This document shows, in pieces, positions 1-10,189 of a stretch of 64,000 nucleotides of DNA; position 1 is the stretch's first letter; each line of letters begins with the position of its first letter. The stretch is taken from contig JAOVFP010000003.1 of assembly GCA_025738555.1 (NCBI GenBank), positions 2,976,001 to 3,040,000 of the forward strand, given 5' to 3'. Origin of the DNA: Cyathus striatus. Lineage: Eukaryota; Basidiomycota; Agaricomycetes; Agaricales; Nidulariaceae. The position numbers and the translations under genes were made by a program. The notes under the pieces were generated by a model. That model was not told the DNA's origin and did no database searches. It saw only the letters and a list, made by a program, of their open reading frames with translations.

Positions 1-1850
1 CTTTTGAGAAGAACACAGGCTTTATCTATGCATACATAACTTGGCCGGACATCCTCTGTTGGAAATACTTTTTCTAAAAATTCAAATATTTGATCTATAG
101 ACTCAGACTTATCAAACTTTGCCCAAGCAAGGACTACACCACATGGTGCACAGATTGTTTCAATGCAATAAAATCGTGATGGAGAAAAGTAGTCCTTTTT
201 TTTCTTTTCCTCCTTGGAGCTCATAATATCATGTGCTTGAACTTGTCTATTGATCTGAGGTAACCATGGGAGTTGTTCTTCCTGGGTACGCCGTAATATT
301 CTTTGGACACCAAGTAATGACTGTCTGCCAAATCTTGTGAAATGTGATCGCCACTTTTGCTGGTGCTCTTCACATGCCTTTGTATTTTGAACTAGATTTT
401 TATTGCAGCCATTTACTCTGCATAAATTTTTGTGTAGTACTTCATGCATAGCACAGAAAACACCTTGTCTTGCATTGACCAGATCTTGAGTACAGTTCTC
501 TATGGCACAATGAGCAGGTCCCATAACAATGCCATCTACAACAACCATATTTACAAGTGCTGAATTCTCATTTAAGCTCTCATTTGGACTTGGATCAATA
601 TTCATTGCATTTTGAGCATTATATCTTGCTTCAGCAGCATCTCTAGCTGCTCTATCTGCATCCCTACCTGTTAATGCAGGTATATTTTGGTTTTCATCTA
701 CTTGTGCTACTGCAGCTGGATCATCAGGTGTAATTATATCGGCATTAGCTTTGTATCTCTGTGTACATTCACTGCAGTGGTGATTTTCTGCACTTCGTAC
801 AATACCTTCTTCTCCCAAATGTGTAAAGGCATGTCTAGTTACATCATCAATTTTTGTTCCATCAGCTATTTTCAAAACAGTATTAGAACTCAAGGCAACT
901 TGTCGAATAGATTCCTGTACAAATGCTTGCCAAGCTTGCCGGCGTGAAATTGCCTTGGATTCTCCCTCATTTATAATAAATGTTGTATTCCAAAATTCTG
1001 AAAATGCAGATGCAGATGCATGAAAGCTGTATATTGCATTTACAACAGCAGATGAAAATGTACGATCAACCCAAACTTGTTTTCCCACTTTAAGGTACTT
1101 TGCCAGATTTAAGTATATTCTGTCCCGCTGTGCAGAATTAAATGGATTAATTACACTTTTATGGTCTGCATAATAAATTGCTTTGCAACAACTACATTTG
1201 CCACTAAGAACATGAGAATTCAGATATTGTTTACTGTCTTTGATCAATGAAACACGTGGAATATCACGAGACCGAGACTTCTGACTTAATGACCTTCTAT
1301 AACAATTGCGATTATTACATTCTGCACGTGCAGGGCAAATTAAAAAGATTGGCTCAATGACAGAGTGAGATATTGGTTTAAGCCACTCAGTAAATCTTCC
1401 ATGCTCATCATATGGATCTAATTTCAATATCTTTGAAAATGCATTCATCTTCAATCCAACTTCTGTAATAAATGATTCTTCATCTACTTCAGTATTTTCA
1501 TTTGAAGTGAACAACTTGTAAATATCTTCATTTAATTTTTCATAAAGTGCTCTACTTAATGCATTCATCCAACTAGTATGAACTTGTGCATGTTCATCTT
1601 GTAGTGATGGATTTTGTTGTCTTGCATGTAAGTTTAATAAATCAGTATTGTTAGTTAATGTTAATAGCAGTAATATAACTGTATTCAAGTTAATTTCTGA
1701 ACTGAAGTTGTCTTCAATAAATTGTGCAAATATAGAAAATTTCACTGATGGAAATGGATCTTGCATTGCTGAAACTGCAGGAAATAACCCAATGAAGATA
1801 TAAAATATAATCAAATTGCTTAATATCTTCCAGATGTTCCTGTTAGTCAT
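1..1850 (-). CDS. KDZ-transposon-associated CxC cysteine-cluster protein (partial, 3' end outside window)
   Basis: A single open frame runs from ATG at 1850 to the left edge without a stop, giving at least 616 residues. An N-terminal hydrophobic stretch (about residues 7-27) is followed by several paired-cysteine clusters: CPARAECNNRNC, GKCSCC, HHCSEC, then a dense C-terminal cluster with GPAHCAIENC, GVFCAMHE and CRVNGCNK. The last visible part reads FSPSRFYCIETICAPCGVVL, then a WAKFD and SYVCIDKAC stretch. This order matches the CxC5/CxC6-like proteins described as associated with KDZ (Kyakuja-Dileera-Zisupton) transposons in agaricomycetes; the assignment is from recalled family features. 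The function is unknown; a DNA- or metal-binding role inside the transposon is plausible but inferred. It lies 132 bp downstream of a second minus-strand gene in the same orientation, and both have the AT-rich codon use of the local sequence. Whether the gene is complete cannot be judged. Confidence 0.72.
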   Translation of the reverse strand, partial: MTNRNIWKILSNLIIFYIFIGLFPAVSAMQDPFPSVKFSIFAQFIEDNFSSEINLNTVILLLLTLTNNTDLLNLHARQQNPSLQDEHAQVHTSWMNALSRALYEKLNEDIYKLFTSNENTEVDEESFITEVGLKMNAFSKILKLDPYDEHGRFTEWLKPISHSVIEPIFLICPARAECNNRNCYRRSLSQKSRSRDIPRVSLIKDSKQYLNSHVLSGKCSCCKAIYYADHKSVINPFNSAQRDRIYLNLAKYLKVGKQVWVDRTFSSAVVNAIYSFHASASAFSEFWNTTFIINEGESKAISRRQAWQAFVQESIRQVALSSNTVLKIADGTKIDDVTRHAFTHLGEEGIVRSAENHHCSECTQRYKANADIITPDDPAAVAQVDENQNIPALTGRDADRAARDAAEARYNAQNAMNIDPSPNESLNENSALVNMVVVDGIVMGPAHCAIENCTQDLVNARQGVFCAMHEVLHKNLCRVNGCNKNLVQNTKACEEHQQKWRSHFTRFGRQSLLGVQRILRRTQEEQLPWLPQINRQVQAHDIMSSKEEKKKKDYFSPSRFYCIETICAPCGVVLAWAKFDKSESIDQIFEFLEKVFPTEDVRPSYVCIDKACVLLK

Positions 1851-1982
1851 AATTGTCAGTAGAAGGACCAGAGTTATATAATTTAAGAAATCAATTGGAA
1901 AAGATTAGCATCAACACATCAACAACACATCAATTGTTTGTTTCATGTATATACAAAAACTATTTCACATAAAGCACTATAC

Positions 1983-4303
1983 TCACAAGTTAGTTTTCTT
2001 CTTCTTCCCCTTAGACTTAACCTCCACTTCTTTGTCTTTGCCCTTTCCCTTTCCCAATTCCTTCTCCTTCCCTTTTGCCTTCCCTTTTCCTTTATCATTC
2101 TTTTTCTTATGAGATCCTTCCTCATCTTCACTCTCTGCATTTGCACTGGAGGAATGGTCACTCTTAATATTATTCAACAACTTCTTCAAGTTGTCCAAGC
2201 TGGGCTTTACTCCATGACCCCAAACTTCACCAGTGTGTGGTGCATCTGAATCTCCTTTGAGCCATTTATCCAATCCAGGAATCTGGGGCACCATAGAAAA
2301 TGGGTTACTATAATAGAAATAGTATGTTGACTTTGACATAAAAACCTCAATGATATCATCATTAGAAGGTCTTTTCTCCTTCCAAATGTTATTGGCTATC
2401 ATTGCAGGAAACTTTGCAAAAATGTCATGAATAGCCAAGTATTTCTGATAAGAAATTCGAATATCTTTCTTTACATTTCTTTCACAGAGTCCTTTAGAGA
2501 CATTGAATGCTGAAGCTATCTTGTATTGAACAGAGTCTAAATCAAATGGATAAGACACAGCAGTTGATTCAGATGGTTTCATGTGTTGAGATGTAGTACC
2601 ACCACCTAAAGTTACAGGCAGTGCTGGAACCATTTCAGAAATACTCTCCTGGTTATATAGTTCAGAAGCAATGCTATAGAAGTTATAATATGAAACTTAC
2701 AGCTGACAAAGAAATAGAATACTTCCCCTTCTCATCTTTAATCCAAGGAACAGTCTCATTTTTCTCCAAAGCTTTGTGGTATTTTCCCTTAAGTACCCAC
2801 ATATTATCATCTTGAATATAGATAAAACAAGCTATACAAATATTAGTTATTAGTATATTATATATTGTAACTAACTCACATTGAATAGCAGTATACTCAT
2901 ATTCTACACATATATTGTGAAGAATATTTCCCAACTTAGTGCCAAGTGGCTGTGTAACAACAAATGGTGGGCTTTGCTTAGAACGATCAGAGTATATTAT
3001 AACCCTTCCCATTACAAGGCCTGAATCAGATTCCTCAATATGCATCAATGCATCATTGGTATTATCAAAATCAGCAGAGTTAAATGTATTTCCAAAAGCT
3101 CTTCCTCTAGAAAATCCACCATGAGTTCTAGAAGCACCTTCAAGCTCAATTGGAGAAGGGCTATCAGGTGGAACTGTTGCAGCAGAGTTATGAGATGTAG
3201 ATCTGCGACTACTCTTAGTAACTCTACTAATAGAGCTGCCTGTATGACTTTCTGGGGTAGAATCTCGATATCTCTTTGTACTGACATTTGCTTTCTTAGG
3301 AGTAGTATTCTCAAAATTCTCATTCTCATCATTATCTTCTTCTTCATCCTCACTACTCATCTCTTCACTGCCATCTTTATTGTTATTTTTCATCTCAAAT
3401 GTATCATTCTCATTTACATTCTCTGCACTTTTCTCTTTTTCACTCTCTTCATCTGAATGATCATCTATTTCACTCTCAGCTCTCTTTTCATATTCCTCTT
3501 TATCAGTCTCCTCATCAAGTTCACCAGCATTCATATTTGACCCTCCTATTCCAGTCTGGGTGTCAACTTGCATTTTGTTTGCTATTTCTGTTTCAACATC
3601 CTTCTGTTTGTTCAAGTCAACTAAATCAGCATCTAGCCCATGCTCAATATTAGACCCAGTTTCAGCTTTAGAACCAGTTTCATCCTTAGACTCAGATCCA
3701 GCTTTAGTCCCAATTTCAGCTTTAGACCCAGATTCCATGTTCTTTTGTACTATCAGCTCAGCTTGTTCTGTATTCAACTCATCCTCAATATCAGAGGAAA
3801 TAACTCTCATGGGCCGAGGTGGCAAAGTTGAAGCTGAGACACGAATAATAGGTGGAGGGGCTACAGCATCACCTCCAATTTCAAGAATTTTTGCAGCTTT
3901 TGTCAATTTCTCAGGGGTACCTTTAGCATCTTCCTTAATATCTTCTTGAATGCGCTGAGTGCTTGTTTTTCTAAATATAAAGTGATATAAATAAAAAATT
4001 ATACTATCAATATCAATACTTACCTGGGTTTTTTCATCTTAGACTTAGACTCCTCTAGCTCAACCAAAAGTTTGTTGGAATTTCTATGACATGATAATTA
4101 GCTTTGTATATAATTAATATGAAAGATCTTACTTTGTTTGTCGTTTTGAAATTGGTTTATTAATAGTATCTTTGTCAGTTTCAACAGCAGGCTTAGAAGA
4201 ATTTCTAAATAGTTAATTAGAAATATTAATCTTAAAATAAGCGAAATTTAGTAATATCTAACTTTGTGGATTTTTGTTGTTGTTTGGAAGATTTGGGGGC
4301 CAT
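1983..4303 (-). CDS. Unknown acidic/lysine-rich protein, multi-exon, possibly transposon cargo
   Basis: I do not recognise the family with certainty. The model starts at ATG 4303 (MAPKSSKQQQKSTK) and has exons 4263-4303, 4133-4204, 4024-4083, 2701-3970 and 1983-2648, all with GT-AG junctions that keep frame; an optional in-frame 48-nt intron (2832-2879, GTGAGT...TATAG) would shorten exon 4. The product is about 686-702 residues. The first half is a long acidic, Ser/Glu/Asp/Asn-rich linker (for example SSEDEEEDNDENE), probably disordered. A compact C-terminal domain (about 190 residues, with IRISYQKYLAIHDIFAKFPA and IPGLDKWLKGDSDAPHTGEV) is followed by an extreme Lys/Gly/Glu tail ending GKKKKTNL. 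A WL-x-DAP-x-VW pattern of this type recurs, as I remember it, in agaricomycete proteins of unknown function near transposons. It is co-oriented with the CxC gene 132 bp downstream, so joint carriage on one element is possible. The basic tail suggests nuclear or nucleic-acid contact (inference). Confidence 0.62.
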
Positions 4304-4679
4304 TGTAGTTGTAAAAAGTTATCAAAAAGTAAACTCAAGCTGAAAGTATTTGTGTGCTTAGGCAAGTGATGGGGGAAAGGAAAGTAAAATAGTTCACATG
4401 AGCAATATATATACTGTACACAAATGTACTAAAATTAACTCTTCTCCCACACACATGAAAAACACATGTAATTCATAAGGCACACACCAAATATAACTTG
4501 AACTTATTTATACATCTATTAATATCTCATGCTAAACAACAAATCACTCATACTATATCTATACTAAACAACAAACTACTATCCTAATACATCACCTACA
4601 CTAACCACCATTGAGACAAAAGACGAGGCAGAGTTGACTCAAAAGGACAAGGCCATACATGAATCACCTATCAGCCATG
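4304..4679. other. AT-rich intergenic stretch, no gene seen
   Basis: This is upstream of the minus-strand gene starting at 4303 and may contain its promoter. It is AT-rich with short A/T runs and no open frame of note. No convincing core element or repeat was identified. Confidence 0.5.
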
Positions 4680-4699
4680 TCGAATGAGCAAGACTGATT

Positions 4700-4940
4700 A
4701 ACATATTGCTGGGAAGCGATTCAGAATGGCAGCCAGTCACCCATGTGCCAAGTCAAATGGGCATGGCCAATCAACATGTGCTGGGAAGCGATTCAAGTAA
4801 TGAATCGCTTCCCAGCGGCAATAACAGCCAGTCGCCCATGTGCCACATCAAATGGGCATGGCTGATCAATAGGTAAGCTTTGCTATTTCTGCCGAGAAGC
4901 GATCTAACATAGATTGCTTCTCGGCGGAAATAGCAAAGCC
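4700..4940. repeat. Two adjacent long hairpins within a partial direct repeat
   Basis: Stem 1 is perfect: 4780-4795 (GCTGGGAAGCGATTCA) pairs with 4801-4816 across a 5-nt loop. Stem 2 is 29 bp with two mismatches: 4877-4905 pairs with 4911-4939. Both arms share the core GAAGCGAT. The first half of stem 1 also occurs alone at about 4709, and the segment AGCCAGTC-CCCATGTGCCA with AAATGGGCATGGC occurs twice (about 4730-4770 and 4826-4864). The structure looks like remnants of a palindromic transposable element or repeated unit; no coding capacity is seen. Confidence 0.75.
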
Positions 4941-5575
4941 CACCAGTTGAAGCCAGTGGGGCAAAGGGTCCCACACAGAACCGATGATGCCGTGGGAACC
5001 GAGGCGGGCAAGGATGGGGTGGAGGTAGCAGAGCGTTGAGGTCGGGGGCTTCGTAGCGGGCAGCGAACGAGGCTGGCGACACACCGTCGACGCCGTCATC
5101 GCAACGCGGGGGAGAAGAGGGCTGGAGGGAGCCGGATGACATGGCCCCGTCGTCATCACGACACGGGGAAGGAGGGAGGGTGGGGGCAGATGATATGGCA
5201 CTGACGACGTTCAGTGTCGTCGCATCTTGACGTGGAGGAGGAAGGAGGGCCGGATGACGTGGCAGTGATGCCGTTCCCGCCAGCGGCGCCGTTGTTCTCT
5301 TGTCGCAGGGAGGAGGGAAGAGGGGGGTGGATGATAGGGCGTCGTCGTCGTTATGACGCAGAGGTGGAGGAGAGGGGGCTGGATACCGCAGCGCCGATGT
5401 GGCTGTCTACAGAGCGTAGACGATGCTGTGGGACGTGAGTTAGCAGGTGGGACTTCAGCGGGGAATGTCACTTACGTAGATCCAACGTACGCTTTGAGAG
5501 CGTCTTGCTACCGGTGTGGCTTCCACGCGCCATGGGGAGACGTCCTACGTGGTGCCGACGACGCGGTGGAAACAG
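4941..5575. other. GC-rich, CpG-rich leader of the minisatellite, no supported gene
   Basis: Base composition jumps from AT-rich to strongly GC-rich at about 4940. Overlapping open frames on both strands are low-complexity (Pro, Arg, Ser, Gly) with no domain, as expected from high GC. Diverged copies of phrases such as GATGACATGGC and GATGATATGGC suggest it is an older, degenerate part of the repeat that follows. Confidence 0.5.
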
Positions 5576-6530
5576 CGGGGAGGGAGGGGCGAGACGGCAA
5601 GGCACCCGTCTTCGTCACTTGCATGACGAGGGGAGACGGCGAGGCGAGGGAGACGGCAAGGCGCCCGTGATCGTCACTTGCATGACGAGGTGAGAGGAGG
5701 GGAGGGGAGGGAGACGGCAAGGCGCCCGTCTTCGTCACTTGCACGACGAGGTGAGAGGACGGGAGGGGAGGGAGACGGCAAGGCGCCCGTCTTCGTCACT
5801 TGCATGACGAAGGGAGGCGAGGGAGGCGAGGGAGGGGCGAGACGGCACGGCGCCCGTCATCGTCACTTGTACGACGAGGTGAGAGGAGGGGAGGGGAGGG
5901 AGACGGCATGGCGCCCGTCTTCGTCACTTGCACGACGAAGGGAGGCGAGGGAGGCGAGGGAGGGGCGAGACGGCACGGCGCCCGTCATCGTCACTTGTAC
6001 GACGAGGTGAGAGGAGGGGAGGGGAGGGAGACGGCATGGCGCCCGTCTTCGTCACTTGCACGATGAAGGGAGGAGGCGGGAGGCGAGGGAGGGGCGAGAC
6101 GGCACGGCGCCCGTCTTCGTCACTTGTACGACGAGGTGAGAGGAGGGGAGGGGAGGGAGACGGCATGGCGCCCGTCTTTGTCACTTGCAAGACGAAGGGA
6201 GGCGAGGGAGGCGAGGGAGGGGCGAGACGGCACGGCGCCCGTCTTCGTCACTTGCACGACGAAGGGAGGCGAGGGAGGCGAGGGAGGCGAGGGAGGCGAG
6301 GGAGGGGCGAGACGGCACGGCGCCCGTCATCGTCACTTGTACGACGAGGTGAGAGGAGGGGAGGGGAGGGAGACGGCATGGCGCCCGTCTTCGTCACTTG
6401 CACGACGAAGGGAGGCGAGGGAGGCGAGGGAGGGGCGAGACGGCACGGCGCCCGTCTTCGTCACTTGTACGACGAGGGGAGGGGATGGGAGGGAGGGAAG
6501 GAGAGAACGAAACGACGTTCGTCGTTCGTC
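5576..6530. repeat. GC-rich minisatellite, 128-bp composite unit (61 + 67 bp halves)
   Basis: The unit alternates a half with GCACGGCGCCCGTC and CACTTGTACGACGAGG and a half with GCATGGCGCCCGTC and CACTTGCACGACGAAGG. The halves are separated by purine tracts of GGGAGG and GAGGCGAGG. Equivalent points recur 128 bp apart (for example about 5845 and 5973). Copy number of the short GAGGCGAGG motif varies between units. Because 128 is not a multiple of 3, each reading frame turns into the next in the following unit, so all three forward frames stay open for long distances; this explains the Arg/Gly-rich open frames up to 220 codons, which are probably not genes. Confidence 0.9.
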
Positions 6531-6714
6531 ATTGTGAGCGTGAAGCTTGAGAGCGGCGAGGAGGGGAGACCTGGAGGGGTTGAGGTGTGAGGAAGAGGGA
6601 AGAGGGAGAGTGATACGTTCGTTGTCAACGTTGACAGCGCATACGTTTCGTTGCCGACGGCCGGGTACCGCCGAGCGCGCCTACTGGTCTTGTGGAGTTT
6701 GTGCCGTACAAAAC

Positions 6715-6830
6715 ACAAGCCGCGTTGGCGTAACGGTAAGTTGCGCCGTGCTTTGGTAAGTTAACCCGCTATGTCCGTAGTTCAATTCCTGTTGGGGACA
6801 TTTTATAATAATTGTATAATTTTTACTATA
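6715..6830 (+). other. tRNA-like / SINE-like Pol III promoter pair
   Basis: TGGCGTAACGG at 6726-6736 fits the tRNA A-box consensus and GTTCAATTC at 6780-6788 fits the B-box consensus. The 43-nt spacing suits a tRNA with a long variable arm, an intron, or a tRNA-derived SINE. A T5 run follows at about 6820-6824 and could terminate Pol III. A clean cloverleaf cannot be folded: the T-stem and acceptor stem do not pair well, and only TGTCC/GGACA (about 6772-6776 with 6796-6800) forms a small stem. It is more likely a SINE head or decayed tRNA than a working tRNA gene. Confidence 0.4.
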
Positions 6831-6859
6831 ATAAAGTAAAGAATAGTTTACTTTAGCAG

Positions 6860-7180
6860 TGCACAAGGAGTGAACAGGGATTACATGGAGTACACAAGGA
6901 TTATATAGACTTTACATGGAGGATACATGGATTTTATGTGGAAATTTTACCCGGAGTCCACTGACACTCCCTGTATTCCACATGGAATTCAATGATTCCA
7001 TGTGGAATCCACATGGAGTCCATGTAGAGTTTGTATGCAGACTTATCTCTGTATCAATCCTTCTGTACTCCATGTAAGCTCCACATTCACTCCACATAAA
7101 GTCTCCCAATGTCTATGTGGACTCCATGTAGGCTCCCGGAAAATTACACAGAGTCCACATGGAGTCCATGTAAACGTGTG
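6860..7180. repeat. Short palindromic repeat patch (CCACATGGAnTCCATGT family)
   Basis: The words CACATGGA, TCCATGTGG, GAGTCCATGTA and TACATGGAG recur many times in both orientations. The best hairpin is a 14-bp perfect stem, 6975-6988 with 6995-7008, around a 6-nt loop. It directly follows the Pol III-like boxes and could be the body or tail of the same short element. No coding potential was seen. Confidence 0.65.
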
Positions 7181-7234
7181 GGGGACCGTAAAGTGCTCTC
7201 TACCTCTTTAATTTAAATCCTCTACTTTTCAATT

Positions 7235-9815
7235 ATAAATGTAGGATATTCACAGTCCATACAGATAGATGTAGATATTTCAGAATATACCTCTTTCATA
7301 GGATAGATCCCTATAATGCACGAATAAATGCAAAAAATTAAACTTGAAAATCTTGCCTCCTTCCGCTACAATCATCATATGATAGGAATATAGTCTCATC
7401 ACGCTGCATTCATGTGCTGACTCATATGTCATTTTCAAAACACAGGAAACAAATATCCCACGCCTATGACTTTTGTCCGCCTATGGCACATCCTATCAAT
7501 TAAGGTAAATCCAGTCTACATGCACCACTTCTATATCATTGATTTAAATCCTCTATTTCACCAATAGATGTAGGACTCATACGATCCATACAGATAGATG
7601 TAGATATTACACAATATAATTATTTAATGTGATAGATCCCCAAAATGCACTAATAAATGCGAAAAAATACAAAGAAAGATCCTGCCTCCTTCCGCTACAT
7701 TCAGTTGTTGACAGGAAACTGGTCTCATCGCGCTGCGTTCACGTGCTGACTCATCTGTTATTTTCGGAATGCGCAAAACAAATATGTCACGCTTATCACT
7801 TCTGTCCGCATATGGCACATCCTATCAATCATAAGATATCTAATCTACATGCACCACTTCTACCTCATTAATTTACATCTTCTAAATCGCTATTAGAAAT
7901 GTAGAACATGCACGATCCATTCAGTTAGATGTAGATATAACATAGTATAATTATTCTGTATTATACATCCCCATAATGCACTAATAAATGCGAAAAATTA
8001 CAAATGAAGAACTTGCCTCCTTCCACCACATTCACCAGATGACAGGAACCTAGTCTCGTCGCGCTGTGTTCATGTGCTGACTCATCTGTCATTTTCAGAA
8101 TGCACATACCAATATCCGACGCTTATCACTTCCATCCGTGTATGGCACATCCCATCAATTAAGGTAAATCCAGTCTACATGCACCACTTCTATATCATTG
8201 ATTTAAATCCTCTACTTCACCATTAGAAATGTAGGACTCATACGATCCATACAGATACATGTACATATTCGACAATATAATTATTTAATGTGATAGATCC
8301 CCAAAATGCACTAATAAATGCGAAAAAATACAAAGAAAGATCCTGCCTCCTTCCGCTACATTCAGTTGTTGACAGGAAACTGGTCTCATCGCGCTGTGTT
8401 CATGTGCTGACTCATCTGTTATTTTCGGAATGCGCAACACAAATATCCCATGCTTATCACTTCTGTCCATGTATGGCACATCCCATCAATCATAAGATAT
8501 CTAATCTACATGCACCACTTCTACCTCATTAATTTACATCCTCCAAATCGCTATTAGAAATGTAGAACACACACGATCCATTCAGTTAGATGTAGATATA
8601 ACATAATATAATTATTCCATATTATACATCCTCATAATGCACTAATAAATGCGATAAGTTACAGTTGAAGATCTTGCCTCCTTCCGCCACATTCACCAAA
8701 TGACAGGAATCTAGTCTCGTCGAACTGCATTCATGTGCTGACTCATCTTTCATTTTCGGAACGCGCAACACAAATATCCGACTCTTATCACATCTATCCG
8801 CGTATGGCACATCCCATCAATCATAGGATATCCAGTCTACATGCACCACTTCTTCCTCATTCATTTAGATCATCTGCTCCGCTATTAGAAATGTAGGAAA
8901 CACATGATCTATTCTGTTAGATGTAGATATTTCACAATATAATTATTCTATGTTATAGATCCACATAATGCACTAATAAATGCAATAAATTACAAATGAA
9001 GAACCTGCTTCCTTCCACTACATTCACCAGATGACAGGAATCTAGTCTCATCGCGCTGCGTTCATGTGCTGACTCATCTGTTATTTTCGGAATGCGCAAC
9101 ACAAATATCCTATGCTTATCAGTTCTGTCCACGTATGGCACATCCCATCAATCATAGGATATCTGGTCTACATGCACCACTTCTACTTCATTAATTTACA
9201 TCCTCTACATCGCTATTATAAATGTAGAATAACTACGATCTGTTAATTTAGATATAGATATAATATAATATAATTTTTCCATATTATACATCCTCATAAT
9301 GCAACAATAAATGCGAAAAATTACAAATGAAGGACTTGTCTCCTTCCGCTACATTCACCAAATGACAGGAATCTAGTCTCATCGCGCTGCGTTCATGTGC
9401 TGAGTCATGTGTCATTTTCGGAATGTGCAACACAAATATCTCACACTTATCACATCTGTCTGCGTATGGCATGTCCCATCAATCATAGGATATCCAGTCT
9501 ACATGCACCACTTCTATCTCGTTAATTTACATCCTCTACATCGCTATTAGAAATATAGAACACTCACAATCCGTTCAGTTAGATGTAGATATAATGTAAT
9601 ATAATTTTTCCATATTATACATCATCATAATGCACTAATAAATACGAAAAATTACAGATGAAGAACCTGCCTACTTCTGCCACATTCAGCAGATGACAGG
9701 AATCTAGTCTTGTCACGCTGTGTTCTTGTGCTGACACATCTGTCATTTTCGGATTGTGGAAAACATATATCCCACACTCATCACATCTGTCCATATATGG
9801 ATCATCCCATCAATT
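7235..9815. repeat. 331-bp satellite array, about eight monomers, with dimeric higher-order pattern
   Basis: The landmark AGATGTAGATAT (or a variant) occurs near 7267, 7598, 7929, 8261, 8591, 8921, 9252 and 9582, giving a monomer of about 331 bp. Other shared words are TAATGCACTAATAAATGC, GACAGGAAnCTAGTCTC and GTATGGCACATCCCATCAAT. Monomers 2 and 4 (starting about 7598 and 8261) are nearly identical and share CAGTTGTTGACAGGAAACTG, which the others lack, while 3 and 5 resemble each other, so a 661-bp dimer was duplicated. A minus-strand open frame of 62-64 codons beginning MPYxDR is present in five monomers (starts at 7818, 8479, 8810, 9141 and 9472). The last monomers are the most diverged. 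No transposase or other known gene is seen. Confidence 0.92.
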
Positions 9816-10189
9816 ATTCCAGTCCAGTTCTTATAGACTACATTTCACATTACAATTTATACATTCTACAGACACATGGTCAACTAAGTGAACCGCAAAA
9901 TAATATTCTAACATTTATAGTAGCTTGATATTCAAATTTTGGGCATCGAGGTAAGAACAGGATGTAGTTCATGCACGTTAAAATTGTGGTCTAGCTGAAC
10001 CACATATTTATAATTTTGACAATGTGGCGTAGTATGACCACTTTCCTAATACAAATGTAGTCTTATATTGCCACATGGGTTTCAGTATTAAACATTGCAC
10101 TGACTAATTACTACGTTATGTTAGGTCCAGGTACATACCCATGTACCTCTAAGTGTTAGAGGTGCATACCCATGTACCTCTCGTTTGGC
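9816..10189. other. Intergenic stretch between satellite and STAND gene
   Basis: No gene is seen. CATACCCATGTACCTCT occurs twice (about 10134-10150 and 10165-10182), with ACCTCTAAGTGTTAGAGGT between them as a short inverted repeat. These lie just beyond the stop codon of the STAND gene and may mark the junction where its 3' end was lost. Confidence 0.45.

Noticed and set aside
687..947. Plus-strand 86-codon frame
   Set aside because: It is antisense to the much longer CxC protein frame, which has family-like cysteine motifs.
5928..6590. 220-codon Arg/Gly-rich open frame
   Set aside because: It is generated by the 128-bp GC-rich repeat, which keeps all three frames open; there is no domain, intron or start context.
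6715..6800. A working tRNA gene
   Set aside because: A and B boxes fit, but acceptor and T stems do not pair and no anticodon arm can be placed.
7235..9815. CRISPR-like or LTR array
   Set aside because: Units are 331 bp with no short-repeat/spacer alternation, no reverse transcriptase and no LTR ends; it is a satellite.
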